Source: Calonectria ilicicola (Eukaryota; Ascomycota; Sordariomycetes; Hypocreales; Nectriaceae). From it: DNA of 64,000 nucleotides. A program made the position numbers and the translations under genes. Below are positions 47,613 through 58,627 of this stretch, piece by piece. The notes beneath the pieces were generated by a model. That model saw nothing but the letters and a program-made list of their open reading frames with translations. It was not told where the DNA came from and made no database searches. How positions within the stretch are numbered: the first letter of the stretch is position 1; each line of letters begins with the position of its first letter. The DNA is taken from contig CP085831.1 of the NCBI GenBank assembly GCA_020809705.1, forward strand, positions 1,612,001-1,676,000, written 5' to 3'.

Positions 47613-48254
47613 TCAGCATGTGTAGTTGAGTGTGAATCCATTCTTGTCATTGGCACCGAGGAATACGTGCGCAGTGTCCACTTGGTCCTCCTTGCGGCTT
47701 GACACATTGCTCAGCCAGGAACGGAAAGCGACCCTATCAGAACACTCAAATTCGCCGAGCGTCCAGCCACTGCCTTTTTGCTCTGGAAGATCCCAGTTCT
47801 GGACGTTGTTGCTAGATTCCTTCCCTAACTTGTCATCAAGCTCTTCAATGAGGTTGTAGGTAAATCCCTCCCAGGTATCAGGCAACTTTGAGATTTGGCG
47901 AAGTTTTGTAAACCCGAAATCGGGGCCATTTCCCTTGACAATAAAGTCACGCTCCTCCAAGTTGGCAAAATGAAATTTGATAGTGCATTTTGTAGCCCCA
48001 GTGGGAATGGTGGGAAAGATGACGAGTTGTTCGTGCTGGCTCTTGTTGTTGTAGGCTTCAATATGCCATCCAGAAGCTGGAGAAGAAACCAAATCGGGCT
48101 TTTCTGCATACAAGTCGTAAAAGACTTGGGCTGTCACATTTCCTGTTTCGCCAGCATTGCACACGCTTTGGCTAGAGGTGGTGTATGTTGGGGCTGCAGA
48201 AACGCTGCTGGCCAACAGGAAAAATGAGAGAGCCGCTCTAGCGAACGAAGCCAT
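47613..48254 (-). CDS. Small secreted protein
   Basis: The frame opens at 48401, but the likely start is the ATG at 48254. It begins directly with a signal peptide (ASFARAALSFFLLASSVSAAP), while the preceding 49 residues are low-complexity. The mature part is about 195 residues with few cysteines, several possible N-glycosylation sites (for example NVT, NKS, NVS and NYT) and aromatic motifs such as FHFANLEERDF and GWTLGEFECSDRVAFRSW. No enzyme motif is present. It looks like a beta-rich extracellular protein, possibly a surface protein or an effector-like factor; this is a guess from size and signal peptide only. It is intronless. Confidence 0.75.
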   Translation of the reverse strand: MASFARAALSFFLLASSVSAAPTYTTSSQSVCNAGETGNVTAQVFYDLYAEKPDLVSSPASGWHIEAYNNKSQHEQLVIFPTIPTGATKCTIKFHFANLEERDFIVKGNGPDFGFTKLRQISKLPDTWEGFTYNLIEELDDKLGKESSNNVQNWDLPEQKGSGWTLGEFECSDRVAFRSWLSNVSSRKEDQVDTAHVFLGANDKNGFTLNYTC

Positions 48255-49435
48255 GATATGATTTTTTATTGGGAGATGTGATGAAAGATTCAGATTTAAC
48301 AGGGGATAAAAGGTAAAATTGTTCCGCGATTGAATTGGTAGTGTGAGCATCTTAGGAGGCGGATTCGATGATAATGACCAGGCAGTTGAAGGCGAAGCCA
48401 ACGAAAGACTTTATACAACTGTTCATGATCAACTGGGAATTTGAGGCTATTCCAGATACGCGATCCCAGCATCTCACCTTCCAGGATGTCCATCCTTGTA
48501 GCAATTCCACTTACAAAACGGGAATAACCACGGTGGGGTCCGTCCCAACTAAGCCCGGACATGTTGGTGCGTGGGTGGCAATGAAGCTGCACAGCCGCAG
48601 AACCAACAACCAAATGAACCAAAATAAATTCTAGCGTGCAGAAAATATGGGATTCGGGTCAGTAGCCCATGGGCAGTAAGCCTTGGCAGCTATGTAGGGC
48701 CTAGAACCTAAGTAAATATAACCGCACTGCCTTAAACAAGCGCCCCGTGCCCTAGGGCTGCATTCCTGCGCTGCTGACGGTCGCAAATTGAGCGAAAATG
48801 TTTCCCGAAAACGCTGCAACGTAACCATTGAAGCCCGAAAGAGCCTTCTCTGCTTTTTGAAGTTGTCGCCAAAATCCAGAAATACATGACCAAGGGTTAG
48901 CCATATTAGGTTCTCCCGTGATGGGTCAACGTTGAAGAGGCTTGCTTCCGCACCCGACCACCAAACACCCGAACTTACCCCAATAAAGATAATTGGAGTC
49001 ATGGTCGGAATCAATACAACTACCATATAACGTGAAAGGTATTTTGAAGAAGCTACCTTGCGCAGTTTGACTTAATAATTAAAATCCTTTATGGTTCTCA
49101 ATTCGCAATACTCTCAAAGGCTAGAGCCGCAAAAGACAGAAGTGCCAACCCACATCATATCTGCTAAGTTGAGAGAAAGCTTTTAATTAGTATTGGTGAT
49201 TGGAGAGTATATGTTTCTTCTATTTTTGCTTGCAGTAATATCTACAGGATACGATGTATGGTTTGGGATATCGGCAGCGGAGGATGTTAGGGTGGCGTGG
49301 CGTAGACCGAGGCAGGTGTCAGAGGATTTCACAATATATACATACTTGATACTAGCATGTTCCATGTTTTTATTCTGTGAATCAGGAAACGGGAAGAGGG
49401 AAGAAATATGGATCCTAAATGATGATAAATTTCCA
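48255..49435. other. intergenic / no gene seen
   Basis: Frames at 48296-48622 and 48631-49026 (minus) and 49193-50065 (plus) are antisense or featureless. The long plus frame is the opposite strand of the coiled-coil gene. Confidence 0.35.
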
Positions 49436-51249
49436 TTATTCTTTCGTACTCAGAAAATATTTCCTAAAACCTTTCTTCTTCTTCTGTTCGTCCTGGGCGG
49501 CTTTCAATGCATCATTGGCTCTTATCTCAGCTTCAAATTTTGCTTTAGCCTCGGCTTCAGCTTTAGCATAGGCGTCGGCTGCTTTCATCTCAGCTTCAAA
49601 TTTTGCTTTAGCTTCAGCTTCGGTCCTCGCACGAGCTTCAGCCTCCCGTTTCCTGGCTTCTTCGGCTGCTCTCAACTCATTTTCAAATTTTGCCTTGGCT
49701 TGAGCTTCAGCTACGGCACGGTCTTCAGCTTCTCTCTGCCTGGCCTGCTCTGCAGCTTTAAGCTCAGCTTCAAATCTATGTCGCGCTCTTTCTTCTGCCT
49801 CCTTCATGGCTTCAGCATGTTTCCGTGCACGCTCCTCTTCAGCCTCGCGCTCGGCTTCGATTCGCTTTCGAGCAGCATCCTCGGCTTCGATCTGGGCCTT
49901 TTCAATCTCTTTCTTCGCTTCTTCTTGCGCCACACGCATAGATTCCATTTTCTTCTCGAAAGCTTCCTCAACCTCTCTTCGAATTTGTGCCTCGATCTCC
50001 CTCTGCCTCTCCGCAGCCTTAGCCTTTTCTTCGGCAAGTTTAAGCGCTCTTATTTCATCCTCTAATAAGTTCCTCTTATTTGTTTCAGTCTCTCTGATAC
50101 GCTCTGCTTCAGCTTGTAGATTCTGAATCCTCTCCTGGGAATAGACCTTCTCATCTCCAATCTTCGCCCTGAGTCTCTCTAACTCTTCAGTGCGCTCCTG
50201 TAACCGTTCTTGCGTTTTTCTTAGTTCGTAATCCAGGTCGTTAATTAATACCTGGGGGTGAAATTCGAAATCACCATTGCCATTAACGGCAGCATCGCCG
50301 TATCCATCAATGCTCTCATATTGCAAGGCGTTGTTATTAGGAAAACCGTGGGAATCACGATGCTCTTTCCGGCGCACCGCCTTGCGTACAAATCGTGCAA
50401 CTGTGTCTTTCAATTCGACTTGTTTAGCAATCTGCACTAAATCATAGTCTGAGATTTCATCTGCTGAATATGTCGCATCAGAGATTGAAGATTGTTCAAG
50501 TTCTAAGGACACAGTCCTGGTGACAGCCAATTGGTCGCTGTCTGTTGGGGGGTCCACATCTTCGCGAATTATTTGATTACTCTCAACAATCTCTGTGCTT
50601 GCCGGAGAGTCCGAACATTCATGTTCGAGCGTTTTAGATACTTGCCCTAGATCAGTGTTGAGCGCCTGCTGGCGATCAATCCTTTCTGCATCAAGCAGAG
50701 TGACCTTTATGCTTTCGAGTTGGAGGAATAGACGGCCAATTTCCCTTTTCACATATTCACTATGTAAATGTCAATTTCCAAGTATCTCTCGGTCTATCGA
50801 ATGAATACTTACTCCAATTCCCCAGTATTGTTGATCTCTAAGCCAAGCATGAAGAGACTTATAGTCAGTTTCAGAGATTCCAGCATAGCGCGCCTTGATT
50901 TTATTTTTGATTTTGACAATATCCACATTATTCTCGCCTTACGATTGATATTTCCATCAGATGTACGCATTAATGGCCCCAAAGATTTCTTCACATCTGC
51001 AATCGTAGCCTCGCAGCGTGCGATAAGCTGCAAAGCAATTCGTCGAACCTCAAAATCCATTTGGGAATTCAAGTGAAGCCTCAATCGACGTACAGATTCT
51101 GTAATAGTCTCTAGATCTGTAACGATGTCGCCGATCTCTGCGTAAACCTTGCCCATCTCATCCACGATATTAGAAATCTGCGTTGCGACTCGGTAACCTT
51201 CCTTGGCTACCCTTAAAAGCCGGTCCAATATCCACGCAGGATCCCCCAT
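49436..51249 (-). CDS. HeLo/STAND-like N-terminus with a long repetitive coiled coil
   Basis: Exons 51249-50813 and 50759-49436 (53-nt intron, GTAAGT donor, CATAG acceptor) give 586 residues. The first 140 residues are helical with the pattern of the fungal N-terminal domains found on STAND proteins (DRLLRVAKEGYRVATQISNI...ETITESVRRLRLHL). This domain group includes HeLo-type regions that can act on membranes. An acidic linker follows. The last roughly 270 residues are one continuous Glu/Lys/Ala/Arg coiled coil with approximate repeats containing AEAKAKFEAE, ending in a basic KKKKGFRKYF stretch. No NB-ARC or NACHT domain follows, so it is not a full NLR. It may be a membrane-associated scaffold. 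The function is unknown. Confidence 0.75.
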
Positions 51250-51655
51250 CTTGAAAAGTTCTAATGGAACGTTACAGGTGTTCTAATGTTGGTATGGGCA
51301 CAAGGTGGCCGCGATCCGGCGCCCACACTGGCTTATTCAAACATCGAAGCCCCCGATTTCTTTGAGGGTTTGGAGTACTTCAGACCAGACTGTGAACAAA
51401 TGGCCTGAATTCGAACATGGTGATGCTTAAATCAAGAATGAGGGAGAATCATAGAAGGCAAAAAAGGTGTGTCAGCATGAGGCGGAGTGAAAATGGCTTA
51501 CCATGCCTGGTAAGCTGTGGCGCTGCGTGAATTACTGGCCGTCAGCAACGAGACCAAGTCTATCTACAATAAGAGGTGGGGGCCGTAACTTGTGCCTACC
51601 AGAGACAGCCAAGTATCTAAAATACTACCTTCCGACAGACCACTCCCCTCTTCGT
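51250..51655. other. intergenic
   Basis: About 400 bp between the start of the coiled-coil gene and the 3' end of the glycosyltransferase gene. No features were seen; the plus frame 51503-51910 is antisense to the glycosyltransferase. Confidence 0.35.
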
Positions 51656-53423
51656 CTACTTTCGACCGGACCCAGCCAGTTCTGCAATCGATCTTGCAAC
51701 AACATATCTACCCGGGTCCCTCTGTGCGATTTCGCCTATCATAGCTGCCTTTTTGCGCATATCTTCACTCTCCTTTCCACCATCAATTACTTTAAGAAAG
51801 CCTTCAACAAGGCAATCAGAGGTCCAGTCCGGGCTAGATTGACGACAACCCCAAACGCCCACCCCAATGTCTTCTGCAAGCTGGGCAAACGTATACAGGT
51901 CCAACCATAAAGGTAAAATCAGGGATGGAACTCCGGCGCTTAAACATGTTTAGTTAGCTATTTTGCAACCAGGCAACAAATAAAATTTCGGAACTGCTTG
52001 GATCAGAGAACAATTGGACTTACAAAACAGCTTCATGATAGCATCCAGATCCACCATGGTGCACAGATGCAATAATATGGCCCGACTCAAGAAGCGAAGT
52101 TGGATCAATACCCAGCCACCTTTCCACTTTCAGGCGGCCGGTATCAATGAATGGCTGAAGAGGTGCCATGAAGTCATCGTTATAATCAGTGCCTGGATCT
52201 TCCGATTTGCGAAATTTCCAGAGCACTTGCACATCACTCTTCTGGAGTACACTAGCCAATGCGGTCGACATGGCCTTTGCATATTCCTCGGAATAAGTAA
52301 AAGCGCTTCCGAGGTTTACCAAGACCGTCGGAGCGCGAGCAACCCACGTAGCCAATACTGGGTCTTGCTTCTCGGCCTTGGCAACAGACAAGGTAATGGG
52401 ACCGGTGCACGTCACATTTGGTGGAATTACATCAACTGGTCGAGAGGCCTCTGCCAATGTTTGAGTGAGCCATGGTACATCTGGACGATGCAAGTTGAAC
52501 AGCGTGGTTGGATTCGGGACGCCTTTTGCTTTGAGGGACGCAAACTTGGCGTTGAGGGCCGGCGTATAAATCGTAGCGAAAATGAAGCGAATGTTAAGGT
52601 AAATATTTTCAGGTATTTTGCTCCACGGGATGGGATACGAGAAGCCTGATCCCATGCTGGCGTCAAGGTTGGTCAGTATCGCTGCAGCAAAATCAACGTG
52701 GGCGATGCTGGTTGCTTACGCTGGATATTTCCAAAGCATGGCACCCCATGGTTGTTCAGCAATGAAAGTCTCGACGAGGGTATTTGGCGTTACTATAGCA
52801 TGAAACCTATTCTTCGCCCGCGTCGCATCAAGGCCGGGTGTAAACAAGATGTCGACGACAACTAGAGCAGGATCTACCTCCTCAATAAAGCGGCCGACTT
52901 GATTGTAGATATCGAGATGGGCCTCAACACTCCAGGGTGACATGTAGGTCTGCAAGTCTCTGCACAAAGCATCAATCCCAGCCCTGCCAGGCGGGTGTAT
53001 ACTTTGAGCCAGCGTTCGCCCTGTACTGAACGTGGCATCAATGAGCGACTGGCCGCGTAACTCATGGAATACAATATCCTGTGCTGTGGGTGGCTTGAAA
53101 GAAGATATATGACGAAGCTTTGACTTCACGGGCGAAAAAGAAGCATAATGGATGTCAACATCCGGGTGTCGTTCTAGCAAGGCGTGAGCAGTAGCCACAT
53201 GCACATTGCAAAGACCAGAGTCACTGTTGGTGACGAACAGGACTGTGTTGTTTTTGCCGACAACATATGGAGGGTTTGGCGAAGGTGATCGCAGCAGAGT
53301 GAAGAGCACAGCCAAGCCCGCAACAAGAATGGAGCCCACGACCAACAATCGCCCCGCCATGATGGATTTCTCAAGAGTCACGATCAGGCGAAAACTACGA
53401 GAAATGTTTGTACGCGTCAACAA
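51656..53423 (-). CDS. UDP-glycosyltransferase (GT1-like), membrane-anchored
   Basis: Three exons (53423-52720, 52656-52024 and 51938-51656) give 539 residues. An N-terminal hydrophobic anchor (MAGRLLVVGSILVAGLAVLFTLL) is near residues 22-44; the ATG at residue 22 could be the true start. The N-terminal half has the acceptor-binding Rossmann region (VLFVTNSDSGLCNVHVATAHALLERHP). The C-terminal half has VLVNLGSAFTYSEEYAKAM and the donor-binding HHGGSGCYHEAVFAGVPSL segment, a variant of the UGT signature with the usual HxGxxS/HEA geometry. The last intron (85 nt, GTAAGT donor) splits this motif. Such enzymes attach sugars from UDP-sugar to small lipophilic acceptors such as sterols or toxins. 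The acceptor cannot be named. Confidence 0.85.
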
Positions 53424-55238
53424 GAGCGAACTTCAATCTATTTAAATCACTCGGTTATCCTGGCACTACGTTACCTATGGTCTTGGCATGCGCTGTTATC
53501 GGTTAAAACAGAACTTTTGTCCCTGCTTATGCTGGAATCATTTCTGATAGAAGCCTTCATATAGACCAGAAAGTTTTCTCGGATCGCAGCAATTCACCAG
53601 TTTAGGTAATGGCCCGCAATTAGGCTTCAAAATGCAGGTCCCTTGCCTTGCAGTGTGGCAGCTCACTGGGTAGCCTTGGGCCAAATGCGACATTGGCCCG
53701 TACTCCCTGAAAAGAGACAGAAAACCCCTCTTGGTGCTTGTTGGGGCAAATATGCAGTCAGCAACGCGGCTGCACCTCTCGAAAACGCGTTGCAAAAAGA
53801 TCCATTTTGGGCTAGCCTTAATACCAAGACCTGCCATTCACTGTGGTCCTGATAGCAGAGAATCACCAAAACAGAACTTAGACGAGGGTCAACCCGATTT
53901 ACTCCGGGCCACGTCCAGCCTGCATATCCATAGAACTAATGTGAATAAAGGCGGCTGGACCATCCTACATGTACAGGGCTTGTCCCAGCCAGTCCCGGCA
54001 GAATCAACGTGTCAGGATTACCCTAACCGTCGAGGAAGCCCAGAACATGGATAGCAACAGCGGCTATAAAGAGCCTGGATACACCCTTCAATTTACACGA
54101 CAAGAGCTCCGATGTAACCTATCGCCTCCATAGGTGGTGATAGGTTATAGCTTTCAGCTTTCCTTGAACGTGCCATATTCGTATTCGACTCGCCGTCCTC
54201 AGTGATAAACGCATCCCGGTTCACAGAGATTTGCATCCCCCACGGCCGTAGCCAAGCACCTCATCATCCGATCGCGTTCACTGTGCGGCAGTATATTGTT
54301 GGCATGTTCGATTTCGCGCGGGGCGAGTGGCAGGTCGGTGGCTGCATCGTGGGGTTGTTTACCGCGCTGGGCAGACTCGTTTCGCCCAAGCTGGGCTTGG
54401 AGAGCTGTTCTTGAGGTGTGAAGGACCAGGATTCTCACATCACTGGGTTCGGTCGGATCGTTGATGGGGCGGAAGGGCACTTGCTTCAGCACCATGGTTG
54501 ACTTGGCGCTCACTGACGTTTTTGGGTTAGTGTTGTATCGGAATAACAAGGACCCGCAGGGCCGCTTCAGGACGCATAAGTAAGCTGATCTCAGAGCGTT
54601 ACATCAAGCCTGGATTCGTGTTAAACCGAGCTGTGTATATGATGGAGCGTGCACACACAAAAACGCACTGCAAAATCCAGCAATGACCCTCGTTTCCTAG
54701 TTTAGCCATATTATGTAATAGTCTAAGCTACTTAAGGACAATTGGCACTGCAGAATAGCGGGGCCAACAACAATGTCAATTTTACACACTCGTCTGGTTC
54801 AACACCAGAGAACGCAAAGACCAAGATGCTTTCTAGTCTATCGGTGGTTGTGAGCACATTGTCACAAGATGTCACCAATTTTGTCAACAGCTGAAAGAAT
54901 TCCACAGGTCTTGGGAAATCCAGGACATAAATCACCGCCCAATAATCGGGCTAGGGTCAACCCTTTTTCAACATTTCCCGCTTCAAGATAAGGCTGAATA
55001 ATCGACTAAGTAGCTGGCGAGAAAATGATTTTTAAACTTCTGTATATAATTGTGGATGACAAGACTGAAATATTGACATTGCATTTGCAAATAAGCTCGG
55101 CCCACGGCCCCAGGATGCCTTCGGCGATTTTCGAGTGCAGGTAAGATGCCCTGCATGACCAAGCAAAAGTGACTGGATCTGTATTGTGGTGCTAAGCTAA
55201 GATAAAGAGCAGAGCAGGAAAATAATACCAATTCATGG
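53424..55238. other. gene-poor stretch with a decayed repeat
   Basis: No gene is supported. The minus frame 54549-54199 (from Met19) opens with QVPFRPINDPTEPSDVRILVLH, faintly like the start of heterokaryon-incompatibility (HET) proteins. No HET core follows, so at most it is a fragment. Copy A of a dispersed repeat lies at 54056-54142. Confidence 0.4.
54056..54142 (+). repeat. Dispersed repeat, copy A
   Basis: About 87 bp with roughly 80% identity by eye to 63247-63336, same orientation. Shared blocks include AACAGC-GCTATAA, ACCCTTCAATT, ACAAGAGCT and ATGTAACCT. Copy B has several G-to-A and C-to-T differences relative to copy A, as expected if repeat-induced point mutation acted. The parent element is unknown. 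Confidence 0.5.
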
Positions 55239-57364
55239 CTAAGCGTAAACATGACCCTTCAACAGCACACCAACATCGTTACTTGAAAATGAGCAGTGTT
55301 CAGCCCCGCTTAATTCCAACTCTACCCCGGGATGTGGCATCTTTATTACACCCCACTGCAATGGCCTTTCCGAAGCACCTGGTTCTTCCAATGAGGGGTG
55401 GCATGCTGCGGAAATAGCTGCGCTGCAGCTTCCTGCCATCGGCATCCCAGCAAACTTCAAACGGCGTCGTGCTGTAACAAAGAGTGACCCAATCATAACA
55501 ATTCCAGCCGCAACCACCAAAATTACACCAAGTGGCGACCACGAAAAAGATATGATGTCAGAGTTTTGTTGGAGCTCCATGACAGTAACGTTTCCTGAGG
55601 GGGCATATATTTCAACATATGCGAGAAATATGCTTTGTGAAATAAGCCAGTGCACGGAGCCAGAGACGATGAGAAGCGGAAGCGAGTAGCGGTACGGTAA
55701 CTGTAGAAAGTAGCTCTCGCGCTGGGATCCTTTTGCGTCAGATGATACCCGAACTCCTTTTCTAGTTCTGCCAAAGCTATTCCATTCTGTTACCAAGGAC
55801 ATGTTGGTAAAAATGGAATTATACATGAAATAAAGAACCGAGAAGATGACCTGGGCGCTGTTGGCGATAATAACGTTGGCAACCAGAGACCTTGCACCAC
55901 TGCCTTCAGCGCTAGTATCGGCGATAGTCTTACTGTTTATGGTCCCAATGCCCATGTCTACTAGGGAAGCAATATTCTTTCTTCCGGACATCTCTAGGGT
56001 TCCATAAGCAAAGAGACCGATGCAAACAATCAATGAGATCAAGTAGCTAGTCAACAGTTTAGCTCTGAAAGTTGTCCAATTTTTCAGGGAACGTGATATT
56101 CTCGGACTCACCACGCAATAGAAATAAGCCACTCTCCTATACCAACTGCCCCAAACTTTGTCTGGTGGGTAAATCTAGGCTTCTTCGGCTCTGCATTCCA
56201 CGCATTGCGGCTGCGCCTAAAGTCCCCTTTTACTTTGAGACACATGTTTCTGGTGTAACCATCTGGCCTGTCCATGAATGAAGATATTGCGTCGCCTAGA
56301 GTTAGAATCGGTTTTTCTTTACGACCCGTCAAGACTACGAGCAGCATGAACAAGCCCTTGAGGAGGTTCATTGCCGTGACCAACCCAAGGAGATAACCAT
56401 TGAAATGAAGCTTGCATTTTTCGGCTGACATCTGGCTATAGCATTCCGATGGGTGGACGTTGAAGGGTTTCCAATCGTTAATGTTATTTCTGTATTTAGT
56501 GATGTTGTCAGAGCAATCAGATGAGCAGTCGGAGTCATATTCCTGAGGGCACATCCAATCCTCAAAAGGTTGAGAAAAGTCCCCGCAACCGGCATCACCG
56601 AAGGACTGAAGAGCTGGCAAACCAGCATTGTCGATTTGATCTTCAGACTCGCTACTCGGAGCAACTAGAAGAAGATTGCCATTGGATGATTGAAAGGAAG
56701 TTGCATAACGGTCAAAGCACTGTTCCACGCTGAGACGCTCCAAGGAACCTGATTTATAAGCCAGGTGCATAGCGCTCAAAAATGGGGTATTTCTGTAACT
56801 CGGTGACAGTGTTATGTTTTCTAACTGAAAGAAGTCACTCTTCACAATATCAAGGCAGTACTCATTTGTAGAAGTAGACATAAAAACAACAGAATTATAG
56901 CTGTGCTTCAATTAGCGAATACTTGAGGCAAATTGAAAATGGCCATCTCACATCAAATGAAGTGGTATGGAGGATATACATAATAAAACCCATAAAATCT
57001 TGTTCAGAGTCGGGCTTCTTCCAAAGTTGCGAATACTGGGGACAGCGATATCGAGCCAGCGCCCTTTCTTATGTGCAACATCAATTTGGGACCTTGTCGG
57101 TGCCATAAGACATTGCATACAATAATTACTTCCACTTAGAAGCGCTGTGCTAATAATGTTGATAGCCAAGTGGATGGCGCTGTTTACCTTCTTGGTGAAT
57201 GGGCAGTCGTGTTTGTAGATTGTCCCTAGTCCATCTAGAGATTGGGATCGCGTCACTGCCCAAAGGAAAAATGCAAGGTTGATTGAAAAGGTGAAGAAAG
57301 CAAGAATTGAAAAGCTCAAGACAGCTTGGCGCCAGCTACCTGAGAGGAATTTTATCAAGGCCAT
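55239..57364 (-). CDS. DUF6536-type multi-pass membrane protein
   Basis: Three exons (57364-56952, 56900-56115 and 56064-55239) give 674 residues. The typical phrases of this fungal-only family are present: SGSNYCMQCLMAPTRSQIDVAHKKG with WLDIAVPSIRNF, ISSIPLHLIYNSVVF across the first intron, and the end SLFVTARRRLKFAGMP-AGSCSAAISAACHP, then HCSFSSNDVG and a short VYA tail. About six membrane helices are seen. The first intron is 51 nt with a GTGAGA donor and CACAG acceptor. The second is placed with a weak GTGGTG donor at 56114 because the better GTGAGT four bases on would leave an in-frame stop. An extra upstream exon is possible. The role of the family is not known. Confidence 0.82.
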
Positions 57365-58627
57365 GGCGGCTGTTATCGGCCAAGTTGGAATGCGTTGCAG
57401 AACAAGTTGCAGATCTCTGTATCGTGAACACGAATGGAATAGGATACGGATGGCGAAATCCCCTGTGTTAACTATCAGTACTTTATAATTTACACCGAAG
57501 TATTGCTCTTGCGGCTATATATTGGGAATGGGGAGCGCGTGTCTATCTATAATCTGAGCTGGCTACCTTAAGCATAGTGCAGGCCATATTTCGGCATATT
57601 GAGCCGACGGGTGATAGAATAAACTTTTACTATTGCTCTAGCTGTCCTTAATGGCACTAGACTAAAAGGCCCATGGTATATTCCGACGCAGAATGTATAC
57701 CAGCAGTAAAACTTCACAGTATTGTTATCACTGGTGGATAAATTGTCTGTAGCATGGCATTCTAATTGTCGTGGTGATGAATTTCATTGGTATTGAGTCT
57801 TTTGTCTCTTTAATATGAAGATTGCATATGAACACCTGTACCGTTTTCCATGTAGGCTCTCTTGGCATGGGCCTGCCTGCTCACAGTGGCGTAGTCGGGG
57901 ACCCGGGTTCAGCTCGAAGCTATCCAGATAGCTGGAACACTAAGTTGCTTTTTTCATTGTCTGGGGAGGGCCAGGATGGTAACGCCATTGTCCAGTCTCC
58001 TGACAAACACTCGATCTCCCAGGACCACGCACCAAATGAGAGCATTGTCATCAGCTCGGCTTTTAGCATTCACAGCCATCTCCGAACAATGGCGGAAGAT
58101 ATGACGTGGGTATGAGTGGAGTGCGGGGTAACTCTCTTGTTTGGATTGATGTCTTGATTGCAATGCCAATCAGATACGCACCGTGACAACTAACAAAATT
58201 CGTCCGTGCTGTGTGACCTTCCTAGACAGCTGGGTAATGGCTAAGAAACGCTAATGACATATGTTCAGCTATTGAATGATAGTGTGTAAAACGCCACGAG
58301 CTGCTCGTGACGTAGGTGGTGAATTATGACCATGGGAGGGATGGAATAAGGCGATACCTCCCGGGTTGACTAAGCCGCTGCTACGCTGGGGCGGTAATAT
58401 AACCTGTATCTTGGTAGTTAGCACATCTAGCTTTTTTATGTTATAATTTATAATTTAAAGATTTAATATATTATATTTAAAATAAATATCGGACAACTTC
58501 GTAGTTATTCAACTTTACTTTCCATGCTAATGCTAATCTTTATACTTCTCCACTAAAAAATGAACTGTATCCCCAGCTACCCTATAACTAATGTGATCAA
58601 TCAACACGTTGCCGTTTCCTAGTCTAG
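57365..58627. other. intergenic, AT-rich block
   Basis: No gene is supported; the frames at 57822-58115 and 57954-58169 have no features. The stretch from about 58435 to 58500 is almost pure A/T. Confidence 0.4.

Noticed and set aside
49193..50065. 290-codon plus-strand frame rich in Phe, Ser and Leu
   Set aside because: It is the exact antisense of the Glu/Lys/Ala coiled-coil gene; antisense of such repeats automatically gives Phe/Ser/Leu frames.
40719..53423. Secondary-metabolite cluster around the P450 and glycosyltransferase
   Set aside because: The genes are 9 kb apart with unrelated genes between, and no backbone synthase is in the window.
54199..54549. Possible start of a HET-domain gene
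   Set aside because: Only a vague N-terminal resemblance (IRxLxL-like); no HET core motif follows in any frame.
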